Source: Gemmatimonadota bacterium
GTDB taxonomy: Bacteria; Gemmatimonadota; Gemmatimonadetes; Palauibacterales; Palauibacteraceae
Assembly (NCBI GenBank): GCA_022826685.1
Contig: JAJDUL010000020.1
Coordinates: 62,001 to 126,000, forward strand
Direction: 5' to 3'
DNA: 64,000 bases
This document shows positions 34,159 through 41,789 of this stretch, piece after piece. A program made the translations under genes and the position numbers. Every line of letters begins with the position of its first letter. The stretch's first letter is position 1. Under the pieces are notes generated by a model. That model worked only from the letters and a program-made list of their open reading frames with translations. It made no database searches and was not told where the DNA came from.

Positions 34159-34581
34159 TCAGTCCTGTCCGCCCGCGGGCTCGCCGTTGAGGGTCAGCGT
34201 CCATTCGAGTTCCATGTCCTTCCGGAGCGAATGGTAGACGGAGCAGTAGCGCTCGAAGGAGAGCATGACGGCCCGCCGGGCCTTCGCCTCGTCCACGTCG
34301 CCGGAGACGTGGAAGTCGAACTGGAGACCCTTCACGTAGCGCGGCGCCGCGTCCGCCCTGCGCGCCCTCGCCCGGACCGAGAGCCCGCTGAGTTCCTGGC
34401 GCCCCTTCTGCAGGATGACCACCACGTCGATCGCGGCACAGGCGGCGACGGACTCCACCATAAGGGCGACCGGGCTGGGGGCGATGCCCTCGTCCCCGTC
34501 GATTCGCGTCTCGTGGTCGGCTCGGTCGGCGCTGAACTTGAGTCCGCCGTCCCACCGGACCTGGATTCCGTCCCTGTTCAT
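34159..34581 (-). CDS. OsmC/Ohr-family protein
   Basis: The predicted protein has 140 residues, the family length. It has the paired redox cysteines of OsmC/Ohr proteins, Cys48 in 'VAACAAIDVV' and Cys113 in 'RYCSVYHSL', with 'PSPVALMVESVAAC' as the core helix. Such dimeric cytoplasmic proteins reduce organic hydroperoxides; the YhfA-like branch is less well defined. The ATG at 34581 has GGAG six bases upstream. It converges with the plug-like gene. Confidence 0.85.
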   Translation of the reverse strand: MNRDGIQVRWDGGLKFSADRADHETRIDGDEGIAPSPVALMVESVAACAAIDVVVILQKGRQELSGLSVRARARRADAAPRYVKGLQFDFHVSGDVDEAKARRAVMLSFERYCSVYHSLRKDMELEWTLTLNGEPAGGQD

Positions 34582-34713
34582 CTCGATCTCCGTGGCTGGG
34601 TTCGGACTTCGGCAACATAGTACAACACGGCCGGCAGCCCGTCGCAAACCGGCTGCCGGACCGCTGAAACCGCCCCGGGATGGAGGGCGTACAGGCTGTG
34701 CGGGAGGTGCGAC

Positions 34714-34998
34714 ATGTTCGAGTTCATCGGGAATTTTCTCTGGCTCGCCATCGCGGGCTTCGCTTCGGTCGGCGGCTACGTGACGATGAAGAGGTTCGTG
34801 CGCGGTCGACTGCGCTTCGTGGACGGCGTTCATCGGCGCGGGGTTCCGCTCGTGGCCGGGGTCGCGGGCTGGGGCGTGGGATTGCTGGCGGCGATCCTTC
34901 CATTCGTCACTCCCCTCACGGCCGTCCTGTTCGGGATCGGGATCGGAACCGGCGTGGCCGCGGGGCGAAGGGAGATCAAGCGCCTCCCTAGCCCTTGA
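34714..34998 (+). CDS. Small membrane protein translationally coupled to a peptidase
   Basis: The predicted protein has 94 residues with hydrophobic segments at about 8-25 and 45-80 (Gly/Ala/Val-rich) and a basic C-terminus. No family is recognised. GGGAGG lies six bases before the ATG. The last bases overlap the TTG start of the M20 peptidase (TTGA at 34995-34998), so the two are translated from one mRNA. Confidence 0.65.
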   Translation: MFEFIGNFLWLAIAGFASVGGYVTMKRFVRGRLRFVDGVHRRGVPLVAGVAGWGVGLLAAILPFVTPLTAVLFGIGIGTGVAAGRREIKRLPSP

Positions 34999-36167
34999 CC
35001 TTCTCCGCCGACCCGCTGCGCCTCACCACCGTCCTCACGGATCTCGTCGCCACGAACTCCGTGAACCCCACGCTGGTGGAGGGGGCGCCCGGCGAGACGG
35101 AGATCGCCGGCCTCACGACGCGGCACATGCGCGAGGCGGGTCTCGAAGTGACGCGGTACGAGCCCGAGGCGGGGCGGCCGAGCGTCGTCGGACGCCTCGC
35201 GGGCGCCGGGACGGGTCCGGCCCTGATGCTGAACGCCCACTACGACACGGTCGGCGTGGAGGGGATGGAGGCGCCGTTTTCGCCGAGCATGCGGGACGGG
35301 CGGCTCTACGGACGGGGGGCCTACGACATGAAGGGGGCGCTGGCCGCCTGCATCGAGGCCGCCCGACTCCTTCGCGATTCGGGAACGCGCCTCGCCGGCG
35401 ATGTCCTCGTGGCCGCCGTGGCGGACGAGGAATACGCGAGCATTGGCACTGCAGACCTGCTCGAACGGCGCGCGCGCGGTGAACTCGCCTTCGACGCCGC
35501 GATCGTCACCGAACCCACGTCGCTGGATCTGTGCGTGGCCCACCGCGGATTCACGTGGATCGAGATCACGACGCGCGGGCGTGCCGCCCACGGCAGCCGC
35601 TACCGGGAGGGCATCGATGCGAACGTGAGAATGGGACGCGTCCTGCACCGACTCGAGGCGTTCATCGAAGAACTCCAATCCCGGCCGGGGCACCCCCTCC
35701 TCGGCCCCCCCTCGATGCACGCGCCGCTGCTCGAGGGCGGAAGCGGGATCAGCACCTACTCTCCGCGCTGCACGCTCCGGGTCGAGCGGCGCACCGTGCC
35801 GCCCGAGACGCGAGAGTCCGTGGAAGCCGAGATCGCGGCCATCATCGAGGACCTGCGCGCGGAGGACCCGTCGCTCGAGGTCGCCTGGTCGACCCTTTTC
35901 CACCGCGAACCCTTCGAGACGACACCGGAGGCGCCGGTTGCGGCCTGCGTATCGCGCGCCGCCCGCACCGTGCTGGGCAGCGCGCCGGAGGTCATCGGAG
36001 ACTCTCCGTGGATGGATTCCGCGCTGACGCAGGCCGCGGGGGTCGACAGCGTCGTGATCGGCCCGCACGGCGAGGGCGCGCACGCCGACGTGGAGTGGGT
36101 GGACCTCGAATCGTGCGCGAGGCTGGCCGAGATCCTCGCGGAGGCGGCGGCCGACTACTGCGGCTAA
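34995..36167 (+). CDS. M20-family metallopeptidase (ArgE/DapE-like deacylase)
   Basis: The predicted protein has 390 residues. Metal-binding and catalytic motifs of the M20 family are visible in order: 'LMLNAHYDTV' (His, Asp), 'GRGAYDMKGALAA' (bridging Asp), 'VADEEYAS' (catalytic Glu-Glu), 'VTEPTS' (Glu) and 'GPHGEGAHADVEWV' (final His). Residues ~175-285 form the lid/dimerisation domain. It is a cytoplasmic two-zinc amidohydrolase acting on an N-acyl amino acid or dipeptide; the exact substrate is unclear. The TTG start overlaps the previous stop. Confidence 0.88.
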   Translation: MTFSADPLRLTTVLTDLVATNSVNPTLVEGAPGETEIAGLTTRHMREAGLEVTRYEPEAGRPSVVGRLAGAGTGPALMLNAHYDTVGVEGMEAPFSPSMRDGRLYGRGAYDMKGALAACIEAARLLRDSGTRLAGDVLVAAVADEEYASIGTADLLERRARGELAFDAAIVTEPTSLDLCVAHRGFTWIEITTRGRAAHGSRYREGIDANVRMGRVLHRLEAFIEELQSRPGHPLLGPPSMHAPLLEGGSGISTYSPRCTLRVERRTVPPETRESVEAEIAAIIEDLRAEDPSLEVAWSTLFHREPFETTPEAPVAACVSRAARTVLGSAPEVIGDSPWMDSALTQAAGVDSVVIGPHGEGAHADVEWVDLESCARLAEILAEAAADYCG

Positions 36168-36197
36168 GCTGGCAGCCCCTCGGCCGGGCGCGTCGAC

Positions 36198-38396
36198 TCA
36201 GCGTGCAAACAGCTCCTCGACGGCCAGTCCCATCCGCAGCTTCCGTTCTATCGCCCCCTGCCAACCCGCCGGACGAGCATCGAACAGGTTGTCCACGCCG
36301 GCCACGAGCTTGAGCCTTCGCCCGAGATCGACGGAGGTCTGCAGGTCGATGGCCACGAACCGCTCCTGCGTCCCGATCCTCGCGTCGCTCCCGTCGGGAC
36401 CGGTTCCGATGATCGGCGCGGCGCCCGTGAGATGCGCCGTGGCATCCAGCCGCAGCCCGGAGAGCGCCTCGGCGGTCCACGCCGCCCGGGCGCGCGCGGA
36501 ATGTGCGGCGCGTCGGTCCAGCGGGAGCCCGGAGTCGACCGCATAGGCATCGAGGTACGCGTAGCCCGCGGTGAACTCCGCGCGATCGAGGACGGCGCGG
36601 AGGCTGAACTCGAACCCGCGCGTGATCGCGTCCGCAACGTTCCGGGGGGAGAAGATGAGGAGGCCGCTCTCGGCATTACCGACGAACCCGGGCTCGATGA
36701 GGTTCCGGATGCGGTTGGAGAAGGCCTCGACTTCCATCCGAAGGGTCGACGCCGGTTGCCATTCCACGCCGCCGGAGAGGTTCCACGAACGCTCCGGGTC
36801 CAGATCCGGGAACCCCTGGAGGACATAGCCGCCCCCCACGTTGACGAAGTTCCAGGCCAGCTCCTTGAAGGAGGGCGCCCTGAAGCCGCGGGCCACCGCC
36901 GCCCGGAGATGCACGTGCGCTCCGGCGCGACGAGTCACACCCACGGTCGGCGAGAGGTTGGAACCCCAGCGATCGTTCCAGGTGAGGCGGGCGCCCCCGC
37001 TCACGACGGTTCCCCCGAGACTCCACGCGTCCTGCGCGAAGAGCGCGAGCTGCCGGTCGGCCGCCCGCTCCTCGATCAACTTGTCGGGCGACCGAATCGC
37101 GCGACTCGCGACCTCGAGGCCGACGTCGACGGAGTGTCCGCCCAGGACGGCGGAATAACCCGCCGCACCCTTCGAGAGGCGCTCCCACTGGGTGTCGGCA
37201 CCCCCATCGGCGATAGGAGCATCTCCACGGGCGCTGCGGAACAGGTGCTCGTATTCCTGAAGGAAGAGACTTCCGCTCCACGCTCCGGGACCCAACGGTC
37301 GTCGCGCCTCCACCGACCCCGAGAATCCCGCGTTGTCGTTGAAGCCGGAGAACGCGCCGCCCACCGGCCAGCGCTGCCGCTCGCGGAGGTAGGTCGCGGT
37401 GGCGAGGATGTCCCAGGCGTCCGACGCCTCGAACTGAAAGCGGGACCGGAAATCCCAGACGCGCGCGAACGCGCTCGGCCCTCCATCGGCGAGCCCCGGA
37501 ATCCGGTCTTCCTGGCGCCAGCCACCCGTGATTCGATACCGGAGACGGCCTCCGCCGCTCGCCGTCGCCTCCGCCTCGCGACGTCCGGCGCCGCCCGACA
37601 GGGCGCGCGCATCGACCTGGAAGCCCGAGGCGGGCAACTGCGTGATGACGTTCACGACCCCGCCCAAGGCGTCGGAGCCGTACAGGGACGAAAGGGGGCC
37701 CTTCACGATCTCGACGCGCTCCACGCCCGCCAGCGACATGCGGCTCAGGTCGCGGTTCTCGAGCAGCGCGCCCGCGCTCGGCTGGCCATCGAGCAGGACG
37801 AGGACGCGCGCCCCGCCGATGCCCCGGATCATGAGATTCGAGCCGACCGGAGTGCCGGCCGTCACCTGGACGCCGGGAAGCTCCGCAAGCAGCCCGTCGG
37901 CGGAAGCGACGCCGGCCGCGTCGATCTCCTCGGCCTCCACCGTCTCCATCGGCACGGCGATCTGCGAGCGGAGGCGCGGCAGTGAACTCGCCGTCACCAC
38001 GATCTCGTCGAGGGCGAGCGGGTCGCGTTCGAGCCCGATCCGCCAGCCCGACTCCGTCGCCTCCGTCCAGGCCAGCCTTCGGGAGAGATATCCGAGCGCG
38101 GAGACCTCGATGCCTCCGCCGGGCCCCCAGGTGTCGTCGGGTGCAAGGACCCCGACGGCGTTGGTGCGCACCGAAGTCCGGCGTTGTGCCGCAGCCGCCG
38201 ACCCTGAGGCGCGGGGAGCCGGGAGCCACACCACCTCGGCGTCCGCGATCCCCGCCCCCGACGCCACGTCGTACACCCGACCCTGTGTCTGGTCCTGCGT
38301 TTGGGTCTGTGTCCGGGCCTCGGCCGCAGCCGGAAGGAGGATGCCGCCCAGCCCGAGGGTGGCGCAGAGCCCCAGCCGGGCGAGCGCGGCCGTCAC
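36198..38396 (-). CDS. TonB-dependent outer-membrane receptor (heme/siderophore type)
   Basis: The predicted protein has 732 residues. A signal peptide and a ~90-residue region with regulatory-like strands precede the TonB box-like 'LDEIVVTA', the plug ('DGLLAELPGVQVT', 'IRGIGGARVLVLLDGQP', 'VERVEIVKGPLSSLYGSDA') and a 22-strand-type barrel that ends in '...LRMGLAVEELFAR'. Start GTG 38396 overlaps the stop of the HmuY-like gene (GTGA). Given the Fur box at the operon head and the HmuY-like partner, it most likely imports heme or a related porphyrin, as HmuR does; this is inference from context. Confidence 0.88.
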   Translation of the reverse strand: MTAALARLGLCATLGLGGILLPAAAEARTQTQTQDQTQGRVYDVASGAGIADAEVVWLPAPRASGSAAAAQRRTSVRTNAVGVLAPDDTWGPGGGIEVSALGYLSRRLAWTEATESGWRIGLERDPLALDEIVVTASSLPRLRSQIAVPMETVEAEEIDAAGVASADGLLAELPGVQVTAGTPVGSNLMIRGIGGARVLVLLDGQPSAGALLENRDLSRMSLAGVERVEIVKGPLSSLYGSDALGGVVNVITQLPASGFQVDARALSGGAGRREAEATASGGGRLRYRITGGWRQEDRIPGLADGGPSAFARVWDFRSRFQFEASDAWDILATATYLRERQRWPVGGAFSGFNDNAGFSGSVEARRPLGPGAWSGSLFLQEYEHLFRSARGDAPIADGGADTQWERLSKGAAGYSAVLGGHSVDVGLEVASRAIRSPDKLIEERAADRQLALFAQDAWSLGGTVVSGGARLTWNDRWGSNLSPTVGVTRRAGAHVHLRAAVARGFRAPSFKELAWNFVNVGGGYVLQGFPDLDPERSWNLSGGVEWQPASTLRMEVEAFSNRIRNLIEPGFVGNAESGLLIFSPRNVADAITRGFEFSLRAVLDRAEFTAGYAYLDAYAVDSGLPLDRRAAHSARARAAWTAEALSGLRLDATAHLTGAAPIIGTGPDGSDARIGTQERFVAIDLQTSVDLGRRLKLVAGVDNLFDARPAGWQGAIERKLRMGLAVEELFAR

Positions 38397-39469
38397 CGGA
38401 GCCGCTGGAACCTCACCGACGGATGGCCCGAGTCACCGGTCGCATTGTAGTAGTCGAAGAGCTGCACCTTGTAAACCTCCGCGCCCACCCGCACGAGGAA
38501 AACGTTGTAGGTCGGCCACATTCGATTGTTCTGCCGGATACTATACCAGAACGCGCCCCGCGCATCTCCCACCGTGGCCGGAAACGCGCCGGCGATCGTC
38601 GAGAGGAAGCCGGCATAGTCCGGCGCGTCGTCCGCGCGGGCCAGGGCCGTGAAGTCGTCCATCGCATCGAGCGGGAAGGTTCCCGCGCCGCAGGCCTCGT
38701 TCACCTGTATCGTGAATTCCGGCGATGTCGCGACGTCCCAGCCGCAGCCGGCGGGGTCGCGCACGATCCCGTTCGACAGACTCAGGAAGACGGGTCCGCG
38801 CGTGAGATCCAGCGCGAGCGTTTCCGGCGCGCCGAGGCTGCCACCCGGGTCGTGACGCCGGAACTGGATCGTCGCGCCGACGGGCCTCTCGCCCTGCATC
38901 GCGATCTCCACCATGCGAATCACGCCGTACCCGCGGCCCGAACCCTCGCGCAGCTTCCAGGCCGCGCCGGGGTTCGCCACGATCGTGCCCGCCTGGGGGT
39001 CGAAGCGAAACCAAGACGGGCCCGTCTCCGGCGCCAGGGCATCCTCGACGAATCCCGCCGCCGGAATGTCGGCCTCGGTGACCGCCGCGAACGCCGCTTC
39101 GCCGTCTTCCGGCGTCAGCGCCGTGACCTGATCCGCCGTCAGGCCCGCGTTGTTCCCCAGACTGACCGCGGAGACACTGCCGGGGCCTGCGACGCCGCCG
39201 TTCAGCCGCACGGAAAACCTGCGGAAAGCCATGTCCCACGCTGTGGAACCGCCCGGCTCCGCCGGGCTCCGAAGCGCCCCGCCGCCGGTCAGACTCACAT
39301 AGGCGAAGGAGACGGGCGAAGTGGCGTCGACCGTGAGCACGCCTTCTTCGAACGTCTCTTCGGGAGGGGCGGCGACTTCCGACTCGCATGCCGCAAGGGC
39401 CGCGAGCGCGATTGGAATCGTCAGTGCGCGGAAGGGGATCCGCGCCGCGAAAAGAGTGCTTCCGGTCAT
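38393..39469 (-). CDS. HmuY-like lipoprotein
   Basis: The predicted protein has 358 residues. The lipoprotein signal ends at 'LAAC'. Two regions match the HmuY fold: the N-terminal 'WDMAFRRFSVRLNGG' block and the C-terminal 'NVFLVRVGAEVYKVQLFDYY' block followed by 'SVRFQRL'. HmuY proteins of Bacteroidota capture heme at the cell surface and hand it to the TonB receptor HmuR, whose equivalent is the next gene with a 4 bp overlap. Gene order and Fur box support this role. The middle ~150 residues are longer than in classic HmuY. Heme ligands cannot be pinpointed. Confidence 0.8.
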   Translation of the reverse strand: MTGSTLFAARIPFRALTIPIALAALAACESEVAAPPEETFEEGVLTVDATSPVSFAYVSLTGGGALRSPAEPGGSTAWDMAFRRFSVRLNGGVAGPGSVSAVSLGNNAGLTADQVTALTPEDGEAAFAAVTEADIPAAGFVEDALAPETGPSWFRFDPQAGTIVANPGAAWKLREGSGRGYGVIRMVEIAMQGERPVGATIQFRRHDPGGSLGAPETLALDLTRGPVFLSLSNGIVRDPAGCGWDVATSPEFTIQVNEACGAGTFPLDAMDDFTALARADDAPDYAGFLSTIAGAFPATVGDARGAFWYSIRQNNRMWPTYNVFLVRVGAEVYKVQLFDYYNATGDSGHPSVRFQRLR

Positions 39470-39493
39470 GTGATCGGGTCTCCGTGTCGAGAG

Positions 39494-40522
39494 CTAGTGT
39501 GGTGCGAGGGTTCGAGGCTGTCTGCGGGGGCGCGACGGCGCGCGCCCACCCGCGGAGACTGAACAGGGTCCGAGCGGTGAGACGACACCGGTGGCGCAGA
39601 AACTCGCCGTCGCCCTCTCCGCGATCCAGTCCGTGATAAGGGGATGGGGAAGGAAGCCTTCGGTGGAGACGTACTCGAGACCTTCAAGCACGTCGGCGTA
39701 GGGGCCGAAGCCGGACACGCGGTACGGGACCACGAGGACGTGCCGGTGACGTTCACCCATTCCGGCGACCAGCGCCTTGATCCGCTCCTCGGCCTCCTCC
39801 CTTGCGCTGGCCCAGTCTTCCCTGAGCGTGCCGACGTGGACCTCGGCGTAGCCGCCGGTCCGCAGGTCCTGGGCCGCATCCTCCATGGAGCCGAGCACCC
39901 GTCGGTCCTCGCCATCATCCCCCATGCCGTGCGCGAGGAGCAGCACGCCGCTCTCGGCGGGGGGTATGCCGGCGGTCGCGGCCCTGTCGACCAGGATGCG
40001 AGCCGCCTGGCCGGACCCTCCCAGGCCCTCCCGCACCAGCAGGATCCGGCTGCTGCTCGCGAGCGGATCGAGTTCGGTCCCGCTCACCATACGGTGCCCC
40101 ACCATCGCGCGCTCCGGGGGGTCGGGTCGTAGGCCGAGCAGGAATTCCGTCGGATGCAGGAACGACGCCCCCGACACGAACAGCCTCACGACGGCCACCG
40201 TGTTCACACCCTCTTCCGCGAGAGAGTCCAGGGCGGACTGCATCGCCCCGGGGTCGGCCATCCCCAGCGCGAGCGACACGGGGATCCGGTCGCGCAGCGG
40301 CCGCAGGGCGTCCTCGACCCGTCCGTTCCACTCCGCCCCACCCCCATGCGCCATGACGAGGATCCCGGGACGCGGCACCGATTCCGGCGTAACTCCCGGG
40401 TGCTCCGGGCGGGAGGTGAGTTCGACGGCGGGCTGCGGTCCCCCTGCGGAGGCACACCCGCTCAACATCCAGAGCAATCCGAAGGCGGCGAACGGCGCGC
40501 GCGCCCGTGATCCGTTCAACAT
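39494..40522 (-). CDS. CbiX/CbiK-like chelatase lipoprotein
   Basis: The predicted protein has 342 residues. The N-terminus is a lipoprotein signal ending in 'LSGC'. The body is a two-lobe class II chelatase-like protein: 'GILVMAHGGGAEWN' and 'GVLLLAHGMGDDGEDRR' are the paired His-containing motifs of CbiX/CbiK/HemH, and 'VVRLFVSGASFLHPTEFLL' follows the first lobe. Cytoplasmic relatives insert cobalt or iron into sirohydrochlorin; a periplasmic CbiK of Desulfovibrio binds heme. An exported, iron-regulated version beside HmuY and a TonB receptor suggests metal removal from, or insertion into, captured porphyrins. The ATG at 40522 has AGGA upstream and directly precedes the signal peptide. First gene of the operon. 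Confidence 0.78.
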   Translation of the reverse strand: MLNGSRARAPFAAFGLLWMLSGCASAGGPQPAVELTSRPEHPGVTPESVPRPGILVMAHGGGAEWNGRVEDALRPLRDRIPVSLALGMADPGAMQSALDSLAEEGVNTVAVVRLFVSGASFLHPTEFLLGLRPDPPERAMVGHRMVSGTELDPLASSSRILLVREGLGGSGQAARILVDRAATAGIPPAESGVLLLAHGMGDDGEDRRVLGSMEDAAQDLRTGGYAEVHVGTLREDWASAREEAEERIKALVAGMGERHRHVLVVPYRVSGFGPYADVLEGLEYVSTEGFLPHPLITDWIAERATASFCATGVVSPLGPCSVSAGGRAPSRPRRQPRTLAPH

Positions 40523-40543
40523 CGGCTCAATCCTGTCAATAAT

Positions 40544-40562
40544 GATAATGAGAATCATTCTC
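40544..40562 (-). promoter_or_regulatory. Fur box upstream of the heme operon
   Basis: GATAATGAGAATCATTCTC matches the 19-bp Fur consensus GATAATGATAATCATTATC at 17 positions and keeps the dyad. It lies 22 bp before the ATG of the chelatase-like lipoprotein gene. Iron-loaded Fur would repress the three-gene operon; the AT-rich block stands out sharply from the GC-rich surroundings. Confidence 0.9.
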
Positions 40563-40628
40563 AACTAGAACCGTCAGATGATGATGCACGTCGCGAGGGG
40601 GGATGGCAAGCTGTAATTCGGCCCGCGG

Positions 40629-41789
40629 CTAGCGGGGGCCGCCGGCGCCGGAGGGGACGTTGGCGAAGATGCCGTTCGGCGCACCGGAATTCGCGGTGAC
40701 GATCTCCGGAAAGCCGTCTCCATTCAGGTCGCCGACCGCGATCCCGTAGGTGGCGCAGTCGCTGCACCCGAAGCGGAACTCCTCGAGTTTCCCGCCCCGG
40801 TTGAAGTAGACGGCGTTCCGCGCGCCGGCGTTCGCGACGACGACGGCGAGGTCTCCATCGAGGTCCAGATCGGCGAGGCGGATCGCGAAGCTCTGGTCGT
40901 CTCCGCGTCCGAAGGGACGCCCCCGGGCGAAGGAGCCGCCCCCTTCCCCGAAGTACACGGCATTCTCCTCGCCGACGTTGGCCGCGACGATGTCGGGCAG
41001 GCCATCGCCATTCACGTCGCCCACGGCGACGCCGCGCGTCTCATCGGTGCCCGTGCCGTACAACGTTTGCCGGTCGAACGCGCCCTCATCGTTCCAGTGG
41101 ATCGCGTTCGCCCCTCCGTCGCGGTTCGCGAGAACGAGATCCAGATCCCCGTCCCCATCGAGGTCCGCCGCGGCGACGTCGATCGTGGAATCGTCCCCTG
41201 CCCCGAACGGCGTTCCCTCATCGAAGGCGCCCCGCCCATCTCCCCGGAAGATGAAGTTCCGGCGACCTCGATTGACGACGAGGATGTCCGTGTGCCCGTC
41301 CCCGTCCAGGTCGGCCAGCGTGAGGCTGCGCGTCGAACTCGGCGCGCCGAAGGTCGAAGCCGCCTCGAAGCGCCCGGCGCCGTCGTTGAGGAAGATGAGA
41401 TTCCGGGTGCGGTCGTTCCCCGTGGCGATGTCGAGGTCGCCATCCCCGTCGAAATCCGCGAGGGGTGCCGCGTACGTGCCATCCTCCTCGTCCCCCAATC
41501 GCCGGGCCAGCGTGAAGCCGCCACGCCCGTCGTTGAGGAAAACCCGGTTCTGCTCGGGCCAGTGTCGGCCGTTGGCCACCACGACGTCGAGCGCCCCGTC
41601 CCCGTCCACATCACCCAGGTGGACGGACGCCGTGAGCCGGCTCGCGGCGCCGAGGGGTCGGAGCGGCCGGAACGTCCGCTCCTGCGCCCCGCTCAACTCG
41701 ACGGCGGACGCGAGCGTCGACACCAGCAGCGCGGCGGCGACGGCGAATATCGCGGCGAAGCCGTCTCTCCTCCTCCGGGGCCCGATCAT
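40629..41789 (-). CDS. FG-GAP/VCBS-repeat exported protein
   Basis: The predicted protein has 386 residues. A signal peptide ('FAAIFAVAAALLVSTLASA') is followed by about seven repeats of ~45 residues with the FG-GAP calcium-loop pattern 'DxDGDGxxDI/VVxN' (for example 'GDVDGDGALDVVVANG', 'DFDGDGDLDIATGND', 'DLDGDGHTDILVVNRG'), forming an integrin-like propeller stabilised by Ca2+. Such proteins are secreted or surface-attached and have no enzymatic signature. Its start overlaps the stop of the quinoprotein gene upstream by 4 bp (41786-41789), so they are co-translated. Confidence 0.85.
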   Translation of the reverse strand: MIGPRRRRDGFAAIFAVAAALLVSTLASAVELSGAQERTFRPLRPLGAASRLTASVHLGDVDGDGALDVVVANGRHWPEQNRVFLNDGRGGFTLARRLGDEEDGTYAAPLADFDGDGDLDIATGNDRTRNLIFLNDGAGRFEAASTFGAPSSTRSLTLADLDGDGHTDILVVNRGRRNFIFRGDGRGAFDEGTPFGAGDDSTIDVAAADLDGDGDLDLVLANRDGGANAIHWNDEGAFDRQTLYGTGTDETRGVAVGDVNGDGLPDIVAANVGEENAVYFGEGGGSFARGRPFGRGDDQSFAIRLADLDLDGDLAVVVANAGARNAVYFNRGGKLEEFRFGCSDCATYGIAVGDLNGDGFPEIVTANSGAPNGIFANVPSGAGGPR

